Both the position numbers and the translations under genes were made by a program. From contig CM032231.1 of NCBI GenBank assembly GCA_019009955.1, forward strand, positions 87,575,501 to 87,639,500: a stretch of 64,000 nucleotides of DNA. Direction: 5' to 3'. How positions within the stretch are numbered: the first letter of the stretch is position 1; every line of letters starts with the position of its first letter. Origin of the DNA: Riptortus pedestris (lineage: Eukaryota; Arthropoda; Insecta; Hemiptera; Alydidae). This document shows positions 24,272 through 37,024 of this stretch, one piece after another. The notes below the pieces were generated by a model, which ran no database searches, was not told the DNA's origin, and saw nothing but the letters and a program-made list of their open reading frames with translations.

Positions 24272-27200
24272 ATAGATAACCTGTCCAATGAGCTTGATAC
24301 TAATAATAATGATTTACGATTCTTCTACTCTCTAAAACAGAACTGGCACATTATGAAGTCAATAATATTGATCACACAAACATATTACCTACATCAACAT
24401 ACTTAATTAATGAATTGTAAAACACTGACGCTCTTCTAACTAACAAAACTGAATAATGCTTATGAGGGTCAGAAATTTCGCAATACCCTCCAATTCAAAT
24501 GATCTTCCGGAACGTTAAAGGTGCCAATTTTTAATTCATTCAACAGACTAATAGAGGTATGTTAATGAAACTTACGTTCAAAAAAAAAAAAAAGGATAAC
24601 AACGCTCCTAGATCAAGGAGAGAAGAGTCCAGACAGACGAACAGAAGCAACGCCGAACAAATTCATTTGTTGTGGAACCTGATGTGAATAAACTAATAGT
24701 TGTTATACTTAATGTTCAATTTAGGAATTTCCAGGACATTAAATCCTCCCTCTGCCGGAACTTAAGGATGAAGGGTAGAAAGGATATTATTCGGGAAATA
24801 TACAACAGTTGCCGGCCCCAGGACCTATACTGCCACCCGCTTGACAGGAGAGTAGAATTTCATTGTCCCATTAAAACGGATTGTCTCTGCAGCAGCTGCT
24901 AGATAACAACCTCGTGCAATCCATTTACTCCCCTGCAGAAGTGTTTTTATCAGCAGGGTGCATGCATAATAAAATATGGTATCAGGAAGTCAGTAGTTCC
25001 TGTTTTGATTAAAAAATTCCACCTGGAGAAAATAAGTATCAGTCATGCTTGAAATGTCATTTAAATAAAAAAAATAAATTTGTGTGTGTGTGTACATATA
25101 ATGTATGTGTATGTATGTATATATCATATAAAAGGTATATATAAAACTTTGGATACCGTTACAATTAAATATATTAAAATAAAGATAATAGCTGACTTCG
25201 CGCACATTGGTTGGTGATCTTAGGCATTGGGTAGCATTATCGACGAAGATATGTTCCTAGTACAATGAATAGTCAAACAAATCTGACATGGGCAACCCAC
25301 GACTCTCTTGTACTAATAAACAATATGTCTAATCAAGAGGTATTTCATTTGAAAACGATATTCGAAATCTCCATTCCAATGCATAAGATATATATATGGA
25401 TCTATAAATTATGTCCTATTACATTTAATATGATAGGACATAATTTATACACTTTCCATGATAAAGAAAAAAAGGTACAATGGAAATCTGTTGTACCTCT
25501 AATACAGTTGAGATAGAACAAATTTGTTGTATCAGTGAAATAAGAAATTATTTATTTTTGGTCACTTCTATATACCCCCCCCCACCCCTCGATTTTGATC
25601 AAAAGGGGAGTGCACAATTGGACGTTACAAAAATCACAAAAATGAAATTTCAACATTTTAAATCTAGCCGTTTTTTGAGTTATGCGAGATACGTATAAAC
25701 TTCACGCAGAAATTAGCTAGGGGAGGGTCAAGTCGGATAATATTTTTGAAATGGGAAAACCATACATTTCAAAACTATCGCTGCAATGGGAGTACGATCT
25801 TGTCGGCTGGTAGCCATAATTTGCTTCAGAACATGGTCGTTAAATATTTGATAAACCTGGAGAGGAAATTTTAGTTTAACAAAAAGGGAGGTAGCTCTCT
25901 CTGCAATTGTATGGAATATTTCACAGGGTCGAGGGAATTGGTTCAATGATTGCCCTTTAGGGCCGGCATATCGGGCCTATACTGCCAATATTAATGGGCC
26001 ATAAAATCTGTTTCGGTGCCGGCCACTTGTGACCACTGTAGCGGTTTTATTGCTCTCTCTCTCTCAGGAATAAGCAATCTCTGGATGGTTTTGAATGATT
26101 TAGAACCCCATATCTACTCCTATTACAACAAAATATTTGACCCTCACGGAAATAGTTGATGGCCCCCAACCGTTAGTCACATTTCAAAACTTTATGACTG
26201 CTTTCGGCACCGGCTGTATACCTAATACTTTCCGTATGCTTCCTAAAGTAAAATTAATTCTTATAAAAATTATAGATTATGGACGGATGCCATTATCAAC
26301 AACTGTGCCTCCAATAGCATTCTTTTAACGATTCCTAATGCCATTATTGTTATATCCTTCCATTCATACGCAATGGAAATTCCTATACAAATCCATGTGA
26401 CATTTCGCTCCTTTGTGTGTCACCATGTTAATCGAGGCTTCCTGTTCACGGGAATAGTAACGAAAGAATTAGGGGACCAAATGAGAATTAAACGCATAAA
26501 TTTACACATCTGGTGGTAATCTGTACTGAATATATTGTGTTTGTGTATTTTATTTATATTGTTTTTATATTTCAATCATGGAACGTTGGTAAAAGATAAT
26601 AAACTAGAGTCGTTTGTATTTTTAAATTGTTTGTGGATTGTTTTGTTGAGATGGATAAAAATGGCGATATACTGGCTGTCGTCGTTGAGTTGTTCAATGA
26701 TACCTTGAGGTGTGTAAAGATCATTGATGACAACCTGTAACCTTTTAAAGGTTAAATACATTTACGGATTCCGCAAAGAGGTTTGAACTTCTGTCCTTCA
26801 AATATTTGAGCCTCATCAAACTTTGGCTAAATACATATCTACAGAGTTCCACTTCTTTACGTCTAAAACTTCTGTGACTCGATTTCCACTCAGAGTTAAG
26901 AGAGTGGTCAAGAATAACTTATTTTGAATATTCCCTCAATGCGTTGTATATTAATTCCAATTGACTATTGGACTATGATTTATTTGACAAAACATAAACA
27001 ATGTATGCATTGTTAACACCAAATCAAACACGCCACTCTATGGAAGGTAAAAATGTAAATTGTACTAGTTATTGTTGGATGATATCACATGATGAGGCAT
27101 AATTGCAATTGGTATATAATGCAAATCTTTATTCCCAGACGCATTTGCCACTGACTGCTGTTTAAGGTATTAAATAAATAAATTTCTAGGACGGTTAGCT

Positions 27201-27906
27201 AATGTTAAGAATTTATAAATTTCAAATATTTTCAGATAATTTGACTGATTGCATAATGGTTTTTTTTTTATCTTCTCCCATTTAATAAAATTAGTAATTC
27301 AATCAATATTGAAAGCATTAAAAGTTTAAATAAAAATGTTCTAACCATAGCAAAACTAAAGCAGCCGAAATTACGCGGATACGTAGATTAGTAGGTTATT
27401 CTTAAAATGAAATTCCAAATAAAGGGTCAGCATGTTTTGCTTGTTTGTTTATTTTCACATATGGCATTCAAAATTCTAGTTGTTTGATGTTATGGCGATT
27501 GAATTCATTTCAAAAGGATGAATGAAAGGCCACTCTTTCACAAAACGTTCAAAGGGTCAATACTTTCCTCTATACGAGACCGTATGCCCAGTAATATAAA
27601 ATGTTTATTAATTACAATTTCCTCTAACACTGTTACAGCCAATATAAATAGCAATTCATATAGTCCGCCAGTAGATCAACTCTATTATGATTTAGTGGAT
27701 TATAACAATTTTGTAAGAAATATTATTATTTCTTATTTATTATAAAATATTTATATATTTGATTTGCTTGACTCTGGCACTGCACTGGACGCTCTATTCC
27801 AATAAATTTTTTTTTTTTTTTGTGGAAGCGCAATTATTTCATCCACTTCATAGACAAAGAGACTCTTTGCCCCTATATAAAGTCTTAGTATACATATTTT
27901 TAATAG
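24271..27906. other. Mostly gene-free stretch with one unexplained open frame and a perfect hairpin
   Basis: Contains an unrecognised open frame at about 24611-24902 (plus strand), a (TG)n run near 25081, a perfect 17-bp-stem hairpin at 25403-25449, a poly-C run at 25574, and a CT repeat near 26052. The section 25590-25700 (TTGGACGTTACAAAAATCAC, TAGCCGTTTTTTGAGTTATG) looks repeat-derived, but I cannot name a family. Confidence 0.45.
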
Positions 27907-27909
27907 TAA

Positions 27910-28024
27910 TTCATTAAATAACATCCGAAATTCCACCCTGGCTAGAAAAGGGTGGTAACCTGTAGATAACCCGTCCCAATTAGCCTGAGCTGCAAAAAGT
28001 GGACGTTAATAAACAATAGTAATA
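27910..28024 (+). mobile_element. tRNA-derived SINE, 5'-truncated, with perfect 16-bp target duplication
   Basis: Body from TTCATTAAATAACATCC through CCACCCTGGCTAGAAAAGGG, GATAACCCGTCCCAATTAGC and GTGGACGTTAATAAACAATA. It is flanked on both sides by ATATTTTTAATAGTAA (27894-27909 and 28025-28040), an exact 16-bp duplication. This shows retrotransposition by target-primed reverse transcription and a fairly recent insertion. Confidence 0.9.
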
Positions 28025-28040
28025 ATATTTTTAATAGTAA

Positions 28041-29750
28041 ATGCATTTTAACGCGAATTGAAAAGAAATGTAAGATTGATTAACACATTAAATGAAAATA
28101 AAACAACCTAACTATTTAAAGCATTAAAATATGAAAGGAAATATTCTTAAACAGAAATTTATTCGCTACAAAAGAAAATATTCAGAACAATATTCTAATC
28201 CCTGAAATTGATAAGAGCACTTTAATTCCCTGATAGATATGTCAACAGGGATTTTTCTCTTCATAAATTATAATGGGGCAGCTATAAAATAATTTAGACA
28301 AATTGTATTAAAATAAAAATCTTTTGATGGTGAGAATTCGTAAAATGATAATCATGTATTCACGCGTTAACCAACAATGCCTTAGTTCATTGCTAAATAC
28401 GAGATTGATTTAATTTCCGAAAGGGCATTGCTTATTTGCTAAAAGAATCACCGAATAAATCCCTAAAGGCTGAAAAGTATAGTGACCTGTAGATAATCCG
28501 ATTGATATATAAATCACAAATATTGATCTAAAATGTTACCTAATATTACAATAACTATATTACCAAAGGAAGGACTATTCTACGAGTATTTCCTTTCATT
28601 GAATGAGATAAAAATATTTTTACATCTAGTAACCGATGTGTTTATGCTTAAGTTCTCTAGTCTCTGGGATGAAATTGAGTTTACATGATAGTGTAGACGA
28701 TTTCTCTAAGTTTATGAATGATTTATTATAAACATAGTTGTTAAAATGCTGTTCAGTAAACTTCTAATGCTTCATGTTATAAATAAATGTTTTCATATTT
28801 CATTCTAATAAAATTTACAAATAAAATCTTCTGACTAAACTCCAATAGTTGGCTCTCCTTCTTCAAAACAGATATTGTCAGCAGGACTTTACCTAAAGAC
28901 ACCTGCTGCATTTCTTAACCATCTGTTGATAGATGGTGTCTAAGAATATACGAAAACTCGGTCAGAGGATTAACAAAAACAGTCCAGAGCTAACTTGAGG
29001 TATAAGCGTGAAATAATATTTTACCATCACTGATTAGCTAGCTTTGTCTCGTCTGTTAAGATCACTGATGACTTGCACTAATATTACCATTTAAGTGGAC
29101 AGCCAGTACCCGAAGTGGCTTTGTGTCGTTATGCTGAATGTATGATTTATTGTTATATGATCTCAAATTGGGTATGGTATGCAACCGTTTCATATAAAAC
29201 CATTTGATATTGTTGAGTGTGGCAACCAAACTTAAGGTCACTCTGAGGAAGAAGGCTTGAACCTCCTAAAGTAGTTAACAAACAATCAGGTCCTTTACGA
29301 ATGAAGACTTTTTAATTATCAACACCTACTGAGAATAAGCCTAACTTGACAGAATAGCCAAGAAACGCGAAGAACAAATAGTGACTACACTGAAAAATAA
29401 AAAAATACTGACTATACTAAAAATTAGTTATACGATATTGGTTCATTAAGACATGTAGTAACTGTAAGGAAATAAATAAAACTGTACCGTATGGATAAAC
29501 TAACACTCGGCTATAGACAAAATCTTTATAATTGCATAAAATTTGTATGATTTGCTATTTACTTCACAAATTATAAATTATACTTAAAAACTGCACTACA
29601 TTTTAAGCCATCGAAGTTTTATTTTATGTATTCTGGATATTGTAACACTATTTAGAATCCGTACATTTTATTCCTGTTTAGGTTTTCATTTTTTTACTTA
29701 TCATATATTCAGAGTTACAAATTTATTGCATTTTTTTTTTTGGTTTTATA
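28041..29750. other. Gene-free AT-rich stretch
   Basis: No exon or named repeat. Near 29243 CTCTGAGGAAGAAGGCTTGA followed by CCTAAAG weakly resembles the retroelement hairpins at 9.26 and 53.4 kb. Confidence 0.45.
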
Positions 29751-29754
29751 ATAC

Positions 29755-30010
29755 TTTTACAGTTTCATTTCTTTAGTGATTTTATTTCCCGGTACACTTA
29801 GTTTACCTTCGAAATTTTACATTTATTCTCTATCTTTAGTATTAACGGAGATATTTGCAGGTTTTAGTTTTCGGCCTTCAGTAAACCCCCACTCCGACTC
29901 ATGTCTTAGTAATAATAAGCCTTTAATTTATAAACCATTTATTCCAAGGTTAAATAAAAAATATTGTTTTCATTGAAAATTTTGATTTGTGAGATATATG
30001 CAAATATGTT
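29755..30010 (+). mobile_element. HINE-like block A fragment
   Basis: TTTATTCTCTATCTTTAG, TTCGGCCTTCAGTAAACCCC, ACTCCGACTCATG, AAAATATTGTTTTCATTGAA. The 5' half is missing. Confidence 0.7.
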
Positions 30011-30371
30011 CTTTTGTCCTCCTCTTTCTTTGTTCTTGGATTACTAAAATTAGAGTGATTAAGATAAAAATTGTTCTGATTCATTATAAATTTGTAATGA
30101 ATGATGATATAATGATTTACTATATAGTAAATAGTTTTGAATAGAATCAATATGTTATATTCAGATATATTTCGGTAATTGTTTTTCTTTCCGGTGAAGA
30201 ATATTTCTATCTATCTGTTCAGCTCTGAGATGTTGCTAGACCTGTTTGTTTACAATCCAGGTGCTTTCCGTTGGGAGCTTATTGAAATTGAATGAAATAT
30301 TGTTCATTACCGTTTGTCGTTATACACTTAATATTAAGTGTTATACCGTGGCCTTAAGTGTTTGTAGCCAG

Positions 30372-30447
30372 TATGTAGATTTATCTATTATAAACTTCAC
30401 GTGAGAAATCTGCTTAGTTTACGCAGCCCCTGCGTGACGGACGTTTT
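30372..30447 (+). mobile_element. HINE-like 3' end fragment
   Basis: AGATTTATCTATTATAAACT then TGAGAAATCTGCTTAG and the intact CGCAG-CCC-CTGCG hairpin with TGACGGACG. It is short-subfamily type. A (CG)n alternating tract (30468-30488) follows closely. Confidence 0.75.
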
Positions 30448-31012
30448 TCACATATACTTTCTGACATGTGCGCGCGCGCGCACACGCGATAGCCAGAGAA
30501 GGACAAATGGTAGATTTGAATGTAAATGTGTGGATTAGCCGGTAGAAGTGGGTGGAGTAAGAGGATGAGAAGCCTTCTAGCTTGGAGTGGTTTTACTAAT
30601 CGCTGCCATGGTAACTAATGCGATTCCCCCCCCCCCCACCCCTTTAGTACAATCCTAATGAATTAAAATCTAACTGGGGCCACCGCCAGCAGAGGTTTTA
30701 CTTTCTCCACAGCCTGCAAAATCAACTAAACCCCATTACATTTAGCTATCCACAACTCCCAACTGTAATTTATATCCAGGCTCCTAGCTCTAATTACCCA
30801 TCTACTCCAGCAATTAAACGAATAACAAGAATTGGATAAGCTCTAATTTTATTTCAGTAACGAGACCCGCCCTTGGAAAATAAAGAAAGGAAGGGGATTG
30901 CATAGCAATTTAAAAGTTTGGCCAGGCAAAACACATTAATTAGTTAATTATTTGATGGTTAATCATGTTCGCGATGAGTGAGCGAACAGCTACAAAAATT
31001 TGGAAGGCTAAC
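30448..31012. other. Gene-free stretch with alternating CG tract and poly-C
   Basis: GTGCGCGCGCGCGCACACGCG at 30468-30488 and a poly-C run at 30626-30637; otherwise nothing recognised. Confidence 0.6.
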
Positions 31013-31135
31013 AAACTCATTAAATAAAATCCTTAGTCCCGCCCTGGCTAGAAAAAGATGATGACCAGCAGATAACTAGTCTCAATTAGCCGTTGAGCTC
31101 AAGATAGACATGAATAAGTAACAGCTAATAGTTTT
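31013..31135 (+). mobile_element. tRNA-derived SINE, diverged copy
   Basis: CTCATTAAATAAAATCCTTA, CCCGCCCTGGCTAGAAAAAG, GATAACTAGTCTCAATTAGC and a degenerate 3' end. Confidence 0.7.
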
Positions 31136-31415
31136 CTGGGTTCAATACTACCTGTAATGATAGTGCTGGAGTAAAATAGATAAGATTTGACAAAAAAAAC
31201 ACAAAAAAAAAAACATTAACAACAATGTTAAATATCAAATAGAAATATTCACTATATGGGCAAACAAATATACTCTGACAAATAAATGCAGAATTCTATT
31301 AAAGTATATATCTGGGAGTGTGTTAAGTAATTTTATGTGGATGCAAAAGCTACTGCCCCGACATCAATGCAAACGAATTTGACACATCTTGAGCCTTGAA
31401 CAGACCAACGCTGGC

Positions 31416-31542
31416 TTTTAGCAGATTTCCCTTGAGGGAAATCAGCTATTGAGGTTGTACTCATGACACGATTTTCGAAAAATGTCCTCAAATGCCCATC
31501 GATTCTATCCAGGAGACTACCAAATTGTGGCCCGTTAAAAAT

Positions 31543-31606
<64 letters not shown>

Positions 31607-32385
31607 CATTCTAGAGGTCGCAATTTTACACTCTAGAGGTCGCAATTTTACATTCTAGAGGTCGCAATTTTTTTATATCGTTACCAAACTCGATTTAATA
31701 CTTTTATGCAAAAAGGAAGGTCAAGTTCGGTAATAGAAGAAATCGGACCAGTGTGAGGGCGGGTTTCGATAATTTGAAATATCTGAGTTAATAAAAGTCG
31801 GATCGAAAAATTGTCTATAACTAATCTTTTTGCTAATTAAAAAACCTATAAATGGTGCTACATACATATTCTCTCATGAATGTTAACCAAGATATTTGAA
31901 TTTTTTAGTTTTCATCCACTCCTCATCTAACATTAATGCTGTAATATCATGAAACTCTTTGCTCAAACGATAAATACCAAATATTGTTGTAAGAGACCTT
32001 TATTGTGCGAGACATTTGCAAATTCGTTGCGCGATGACACCATCTAAGCTCTTTTGTCGAAAACGTTTATTTGATCAATGCTATACTCGATATTATACCG
32101 TTTCAGATATCAATGAAGGAGGGTTTAGAAGGGGGAATTCGAACATTTAAAATATCTCCGTAATAATAATAATAATAAAGCTATGTCGTAAATGTGACAG
32201 AGCCAATCTCGTGAAACTATTGATGCTCTACAATTGTTGCTTTATTCATTTTTTCGTAACTCAAATATTAAACGATCAATTCAAACTTTATTGTTTTCAG
32301 TCAGGCAATGAGATAAGATCATTAGTGTGTCTTACCAGTACGTGGGAAATCTGCTTAGTTTGCGCAGCTGACTGAATTTTCTCTG
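31416..32385 (+). mobile_element. HINE-like element, full-length two-block copy
   Basis: Starts TTTTAGCAGATTTCCCTTGA. Next come the arm, (TA)n at 31548-31602, a triple 22-bp repeat at 31611-31675, block A (GGTCAAGTTCGGTAATAG, GTTAACCAAGATATTTGAA), block A' from about 32050 (AACGTTTATTTGATCAATGC, ACTATTGATGCTCTACAATTG) and the 3' end ACGTGGGAAATCTGCTTAG. The terminal hairpin is damaged. It is the best example of the long architecture on the plus strand. Confidence 0.85.
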
Positions 32386-34634
32386 TTCTCACTCATTCGT
32401 TGAATCTCAGACATCAGACCTGTCGGGAAAACGTGCAGGTACCCGACCCGGTGAGGATAAAGTTTCTTATATCACTCACTCACTGTGTGATTATTTCTTT
32501 TTATTTCAGTAGTGAGTGTACGTCATAGTTTAAGCGCCACTGAGGCGAGGTTGTGAAATGTATATGCTCAACCTTAATACTTCTTTATAACCTTCCGGAA
32601 ACTGTCACTTCTCACAGTCCAGCTATGGGATTCAGAACAGTATTAACTCTATTTTTTAAATATCATATCATATTATCACACAATCGAAGCACTTGATTTT
32701 TAAAAAGCAAACAAACATCATCCTCTAGGCAGTCCTCCGAATCATTAATTCTCATTTAATCCTGATAACTCTCCACCCTCCGCAAATATTCCACAACATT
32801 AGAAATAATTGCTCATGGATATCTAATAATAATAATAATAATAATAAAATAGTAGTGAATTCCTTATTCAACCCAGTTGTATTTAAATAACCAATATATT
32901 GTCCACAGAAACCTATTTCCTAACAAACAAAGACTCAATAATAAAAGAGTCCAATTAAAACAGGATAAATTTCCATATTGTTGCCGCAACTTTTTCCCCC
33001 TCATTTGAGATTTAAAACTGAGTGCAGAGTACTTTGCAAGAAAAGAGTGGAATACAAAAGAGTATACGGGATACTTATGAGAAAACTAAGGAGGCCAGAT
33101 GAAAAGATGCTGCTTCCATATTTTTTTCAGGGCAAGGAGATTGTAGAGCACACAGAACTATGTACTGATTATGTAGTTTGGCAAAGAAAAGTCATCTCTG
33201 CCAAATATATGAAAAACAAAATAATTCAATCGCAAAATGTTTAGGATGAAAATTATCTATCCCAATATGTAGGTCATAATTGTAACAGTTAGGGCGTCTA
33301 CCTAAAACTGTAAACTAGTTAGCTGTATTCTGGAGAAACACAAAGTTGAACAGTTTTAAATCAACTTCTCCTGAGTAGACTTTCCAAATTTTGTGCTCCA
33401 AGATGTCCTATAATGTACTTCATTAACCACCTTATTTTAAAGAAGCCAAAAAGTTTCAGAGGGGTCAGGTTGGAGCCCCCTTTCAGGCTCAGATTCCTCA
33501 AAACTGGATCTGCAATGTTCTTTAATAGTGTTCTAGGATCAGGGTTCACTATCACCTCCATATTGTTAATGGTCTTTCACTGCTGTACCATTTCCCTGAT
33601 GGAATATGGGCTTAACTCTTCTTCTCGGAGTTTATAACATACCTTATAAAACAAGAAGATTTTGGAGTCACCTTGGGGATAATGCTCACTCTATCTCTCA
33701 GGCCACACTCTACGTCATCATGACACTTTTCCAGTCTTTCTAATAAGGAAGAATTCTTGCCAGGATAAGCTAGCCTACCATTCGATTGATTTCAACCAAC
33801 TACCATTTTCGAATCATTTCAACCAAGTCGTATGTATGTTGCTCCAATATCCTAACTTATCAACATTCTTTTTTGAATAATTGACTCGATTTTAGACATT
33901 CAATAAATCATCGACTTGACAAAACAGGCTACCAAGCTGAGGATCGGCTCCCATCCCCAGTTAAAAATCAACATCTTTAAAGCAGTCCATAAGCTAACCA
34001 TATCCAATAAATTTACACAAACGAAAATTTATCATAGGCGGAAGACGACTTAGAAATGAAGGTATCATAACTAAATAACAAAATTCATATAGAGGACATG
34101 AAGCACATTTAAATTTTAAAAAGGTATATCTATTTTATAATTAAGTAAGTAAGAACCTTTGATGTTAAATTTTTAAAACAACGAAAATTCATTCGTTATA
34201 AATAAGTATTGTGGTTGACAGATACAAGTACGTCGTAAATATAGTGCAGCGGTTGTTGTAGAAAACCCTGAAAATAAGACAATCTGGAAGACCTTATGTA
34301 TCTTTCTTCGAGACATTTTTCTTCTAAATCACGACTAAGTGCACGATAGATAAACTTGTTTTTCAAGACACTTTTTTTCATGGCTATATTCCCCTTTTTA
34401 TCTTTCGTCCTTTTATGCTAAGTAGCTGTACACTCTCTCATAGCTTCAAGGAGATTCCCTCCCCTACCCAACAAAAATGATTGTTAAAATTACGTTATCA
34501 TTTTTATGTCATCCATTCAAATAACCTCATAATATATAAAGTTACGTGGCACAAATATTGCATTAACAAGTTGCACAAAAAAAAAAATATGTTCCCAGTT
34601 ACTGCAAGCTGTTTTAAATAGGCAATATTTTTAC
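32386..34634. other. Gene-poor stretch with (AAT)n and a degenerate reading frame
   Basis: (TAA)n lies at about 32823-32847. A protein-like but stop-interrupted frame on the minus strand (33361-33740) is listed separately. An open frame at 32978-33244 (plus) has no recognised motif. Confidence 0.45.
33361..33690 (-). pseudogene. Unrecognised degenerate coding-like frame
   Basis: One minus-strand frame reads about 110 codons with a single internal stop after REMVQQ. Recognisable-looking segments include LREEELSPYSIREMVQQ and MEVIVNPDPRTLLKNIADP. Base composition is less AT-rich than its surroundings. I do not recognise the family; an old transposon protein or a retrocopy is possible, and chance cannot be excluded. 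Confidence 0.25.
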
Positions 34635-34715
34635 ATGGCTCCCCTTGGGAAAAGAGCTATTGAGGTTGTACTCAACGCGTTTTCGAAAAATGTCTTCAAA
34701 TCCCCTTCCACCCAA

Positions 34716-34766
<51 letters not shown>
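34635..34766 (+). mobile_element. HINE-like 5' arm fragment plus (TA)n
   Basis: CTATTGAGGTTGTACTCAACG, TTTTCGAAAAATGTCTTCAAA, then (TA)n at about 34719-34766. The first 15 bases are degraded (CCCCTTGGGAAAAGAGC). Confidence 0.7.
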
Positions 34767-34771
<5 letters not shown>

Positions 34772-37020
34772 ACAACAATTTCTTGAATTTACCAGAACTA
34801 TGGTTCAAAGATACAATGATGAACTGTAAATTTAAGGCTTGAAGTGTCCAAATTTACATTTATAATAAAAGTAAACACTATATTTCAATAGCTGGAAACG
34901 CAAGAAAAAAAATCTCCAAATCTGTCAGCTCTCAGATAAGGATTACATTCAATTAACCAGACTATGCACACTAGTGCCTACAAATTTCATTAATCGCTTT
35001 GTTGTAAGCCCTTCCTTTGTAACTCCTTCTTTTGTATACTATCTGAATACTTCGAAAGACTTGGTGGTTATCTCCTTATTCTCCGGGGAATAGATTATCT
35101 ACTATCACCATATTCCTTGAGTACATAACAAGCAAAAAAAAAAGTAATGTGCAACCACGAGTGAGGAAAATGGCTAAATTGAAGTTTTGTAATTAATAGC
35201 GTAATTAATTCTAGGGAATAAATTAAGAGGTACTGCCGTGTAAAGCACTAAAAAGACACATCTTTAAACGTGAGCGTTTGATTGTTTATATGACACATAT
35301 TCAAAGCAAATAAAAGAATGAATTGCGCAGCATCGATGCGTCCAAAGCTATTTCCAGTAGAAAATTGTTACGAGTTATTCCTAGAGATTATTAGGTCGGG
35401 TGTAATGTAAAAGAATGGTCACGAAAATATTTTTACTCGAGCCTAGCCGACGTGGAAAGTTGACAAGGGAAGAGTAGCCATGGTTACTAATGCTATTCAG
35501 GAGAGAGAGCGACATTCACTATGAATAAAACATCTATGGCGATGATGGAGCCTCTCCTATCAGGGAGAATCTCCAGGGGCTGCTCTACAAGCCTTAACTC
35601 AGCCATTCCCAAACCTACTTTCCTAACAGCAACACTCCTGATGGGCTCGTTCAACAAGACTCTCCTTCCCTCGTGTCTCCCTTTTCCTTTTGCCATCCAT
35701 ATCTAGAGCAACTCCTTCAGAGGATTACACTCGAAAATACATTATTTATCCTTGTGGGAGCCTGACCAATACATAGAAATTTAAGATATCAAAACCCTAC
35801 ATGTGATATATTTTTGGCTCTAATTTCTGACATCTCCTACTTTCACAAAAACATACATAAACATTTGCTATTGTTCTTTTTTTAGGGGGGGTGGAGGTCA
35901 ACTGTAACCAACAGTAAGATTCTTTTAATTGCGATCCTGAGCTCCAAAAAGTATTACGCCATGTAGCAACGTCATCATTGGTCCGCACAACACATTTTTT
36001 CAACAGAATGACGGCATCCATCATTTCAACGTCACCAAACCACACCCCTATAAATCGTAAAAACAAAGATGCCAGGACCGTCATTCTAATCCACTGGCCC
36101 AGCACTGCTTCTGGCCCTTCATATGAGCTTCTCTGTATGTACTCCAATAATTTCCCTTATTAATAGCGATTCACCCCCAGAGTAGGGGAGTTCTCCGGGT
36201 TCTCACTGGAGAGGGGTCAAGCTGTATAGCAGTTAGACTGATTACTGTTTTACAAATTTGAACTTTCCCCCTTGAAACGTAATATTTGAATCACTTACCA
36301 ACTCCATTTATTTCATAAACACACATGGATGATTTATAAAAGAGGAATAACCTATACGAAAGAGTACAATTTATGCCCCACCGTTTTCAGTGCCGAAACT
36401 TGAGAGCCATTATTCAGGGAGAATAAAGAGAAGAGCACATGTAAAAGTTGGAAAAAGTATCACCTAAATGAAGATGGATTCGCTAGAGTGTCGCAAAATC
36501 CCTCATCTTACCCCAATTGCTCTCACAAAGCCCTTCACTCACCCAATTGCTATTTCTTTCTTCTCACAAACTCATCACCCAATTACTCTTCCTTATCTTT
36601 CATATTTTCTTTCATTTTCAAAATACAATAGTTTCATTTCATAATATAGATATTTCCCTATTACTCGAAGAAGGGTGAGCAAATAAACTGCTTTTGAGGC
36701 GAGATTATTATTTTGATTAGAACTTTTTTACTTTTAATGTGGCTGGGGTTATGAGTAAAAATACAAACGAAGTTTGAAGGTAAGTACAAATCGCTAAGAA
36801 TTATGATAATTGATGAATGATGTTTTGGCGGCCGCTTAATAAAAAGCCTGCCATGCACAGCTGCATAAAGTAAGCAGCATTTCATACTGAGCACCTGATC
36901 TCACAATCTATTCTGTATAATTATCATGGTAATCTGCATCTGCAAACAGAAATTGAAATGTACCCTGGCAATAACATATTTAATAAATTTGATGCTTAAA
37001 GAAAAAAATTACACGATTAC
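34767..37020. other. Gene-poor stretch with two GC-richer blocks
   Basis: Around 35460-35720 and 35930-36160 the GC content rises and both strands are open (35493-35706 and 35797-36163). None of the translated frames contains a motif I recognise, and opposite-strand frames overlap, so I do not call a gene. Old exons, retrocopies or transposon remnants are possible. Confidence 0.4.
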
Positions 37021-37024
37021 AAGT

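Noticed and set aside
35493..36163. Four overlapping open frames on both strands in a GC-richer region
   Set aside because: No frame has recognisable motifs, splice context or conserved-looking composition; kept only as a compositional note.
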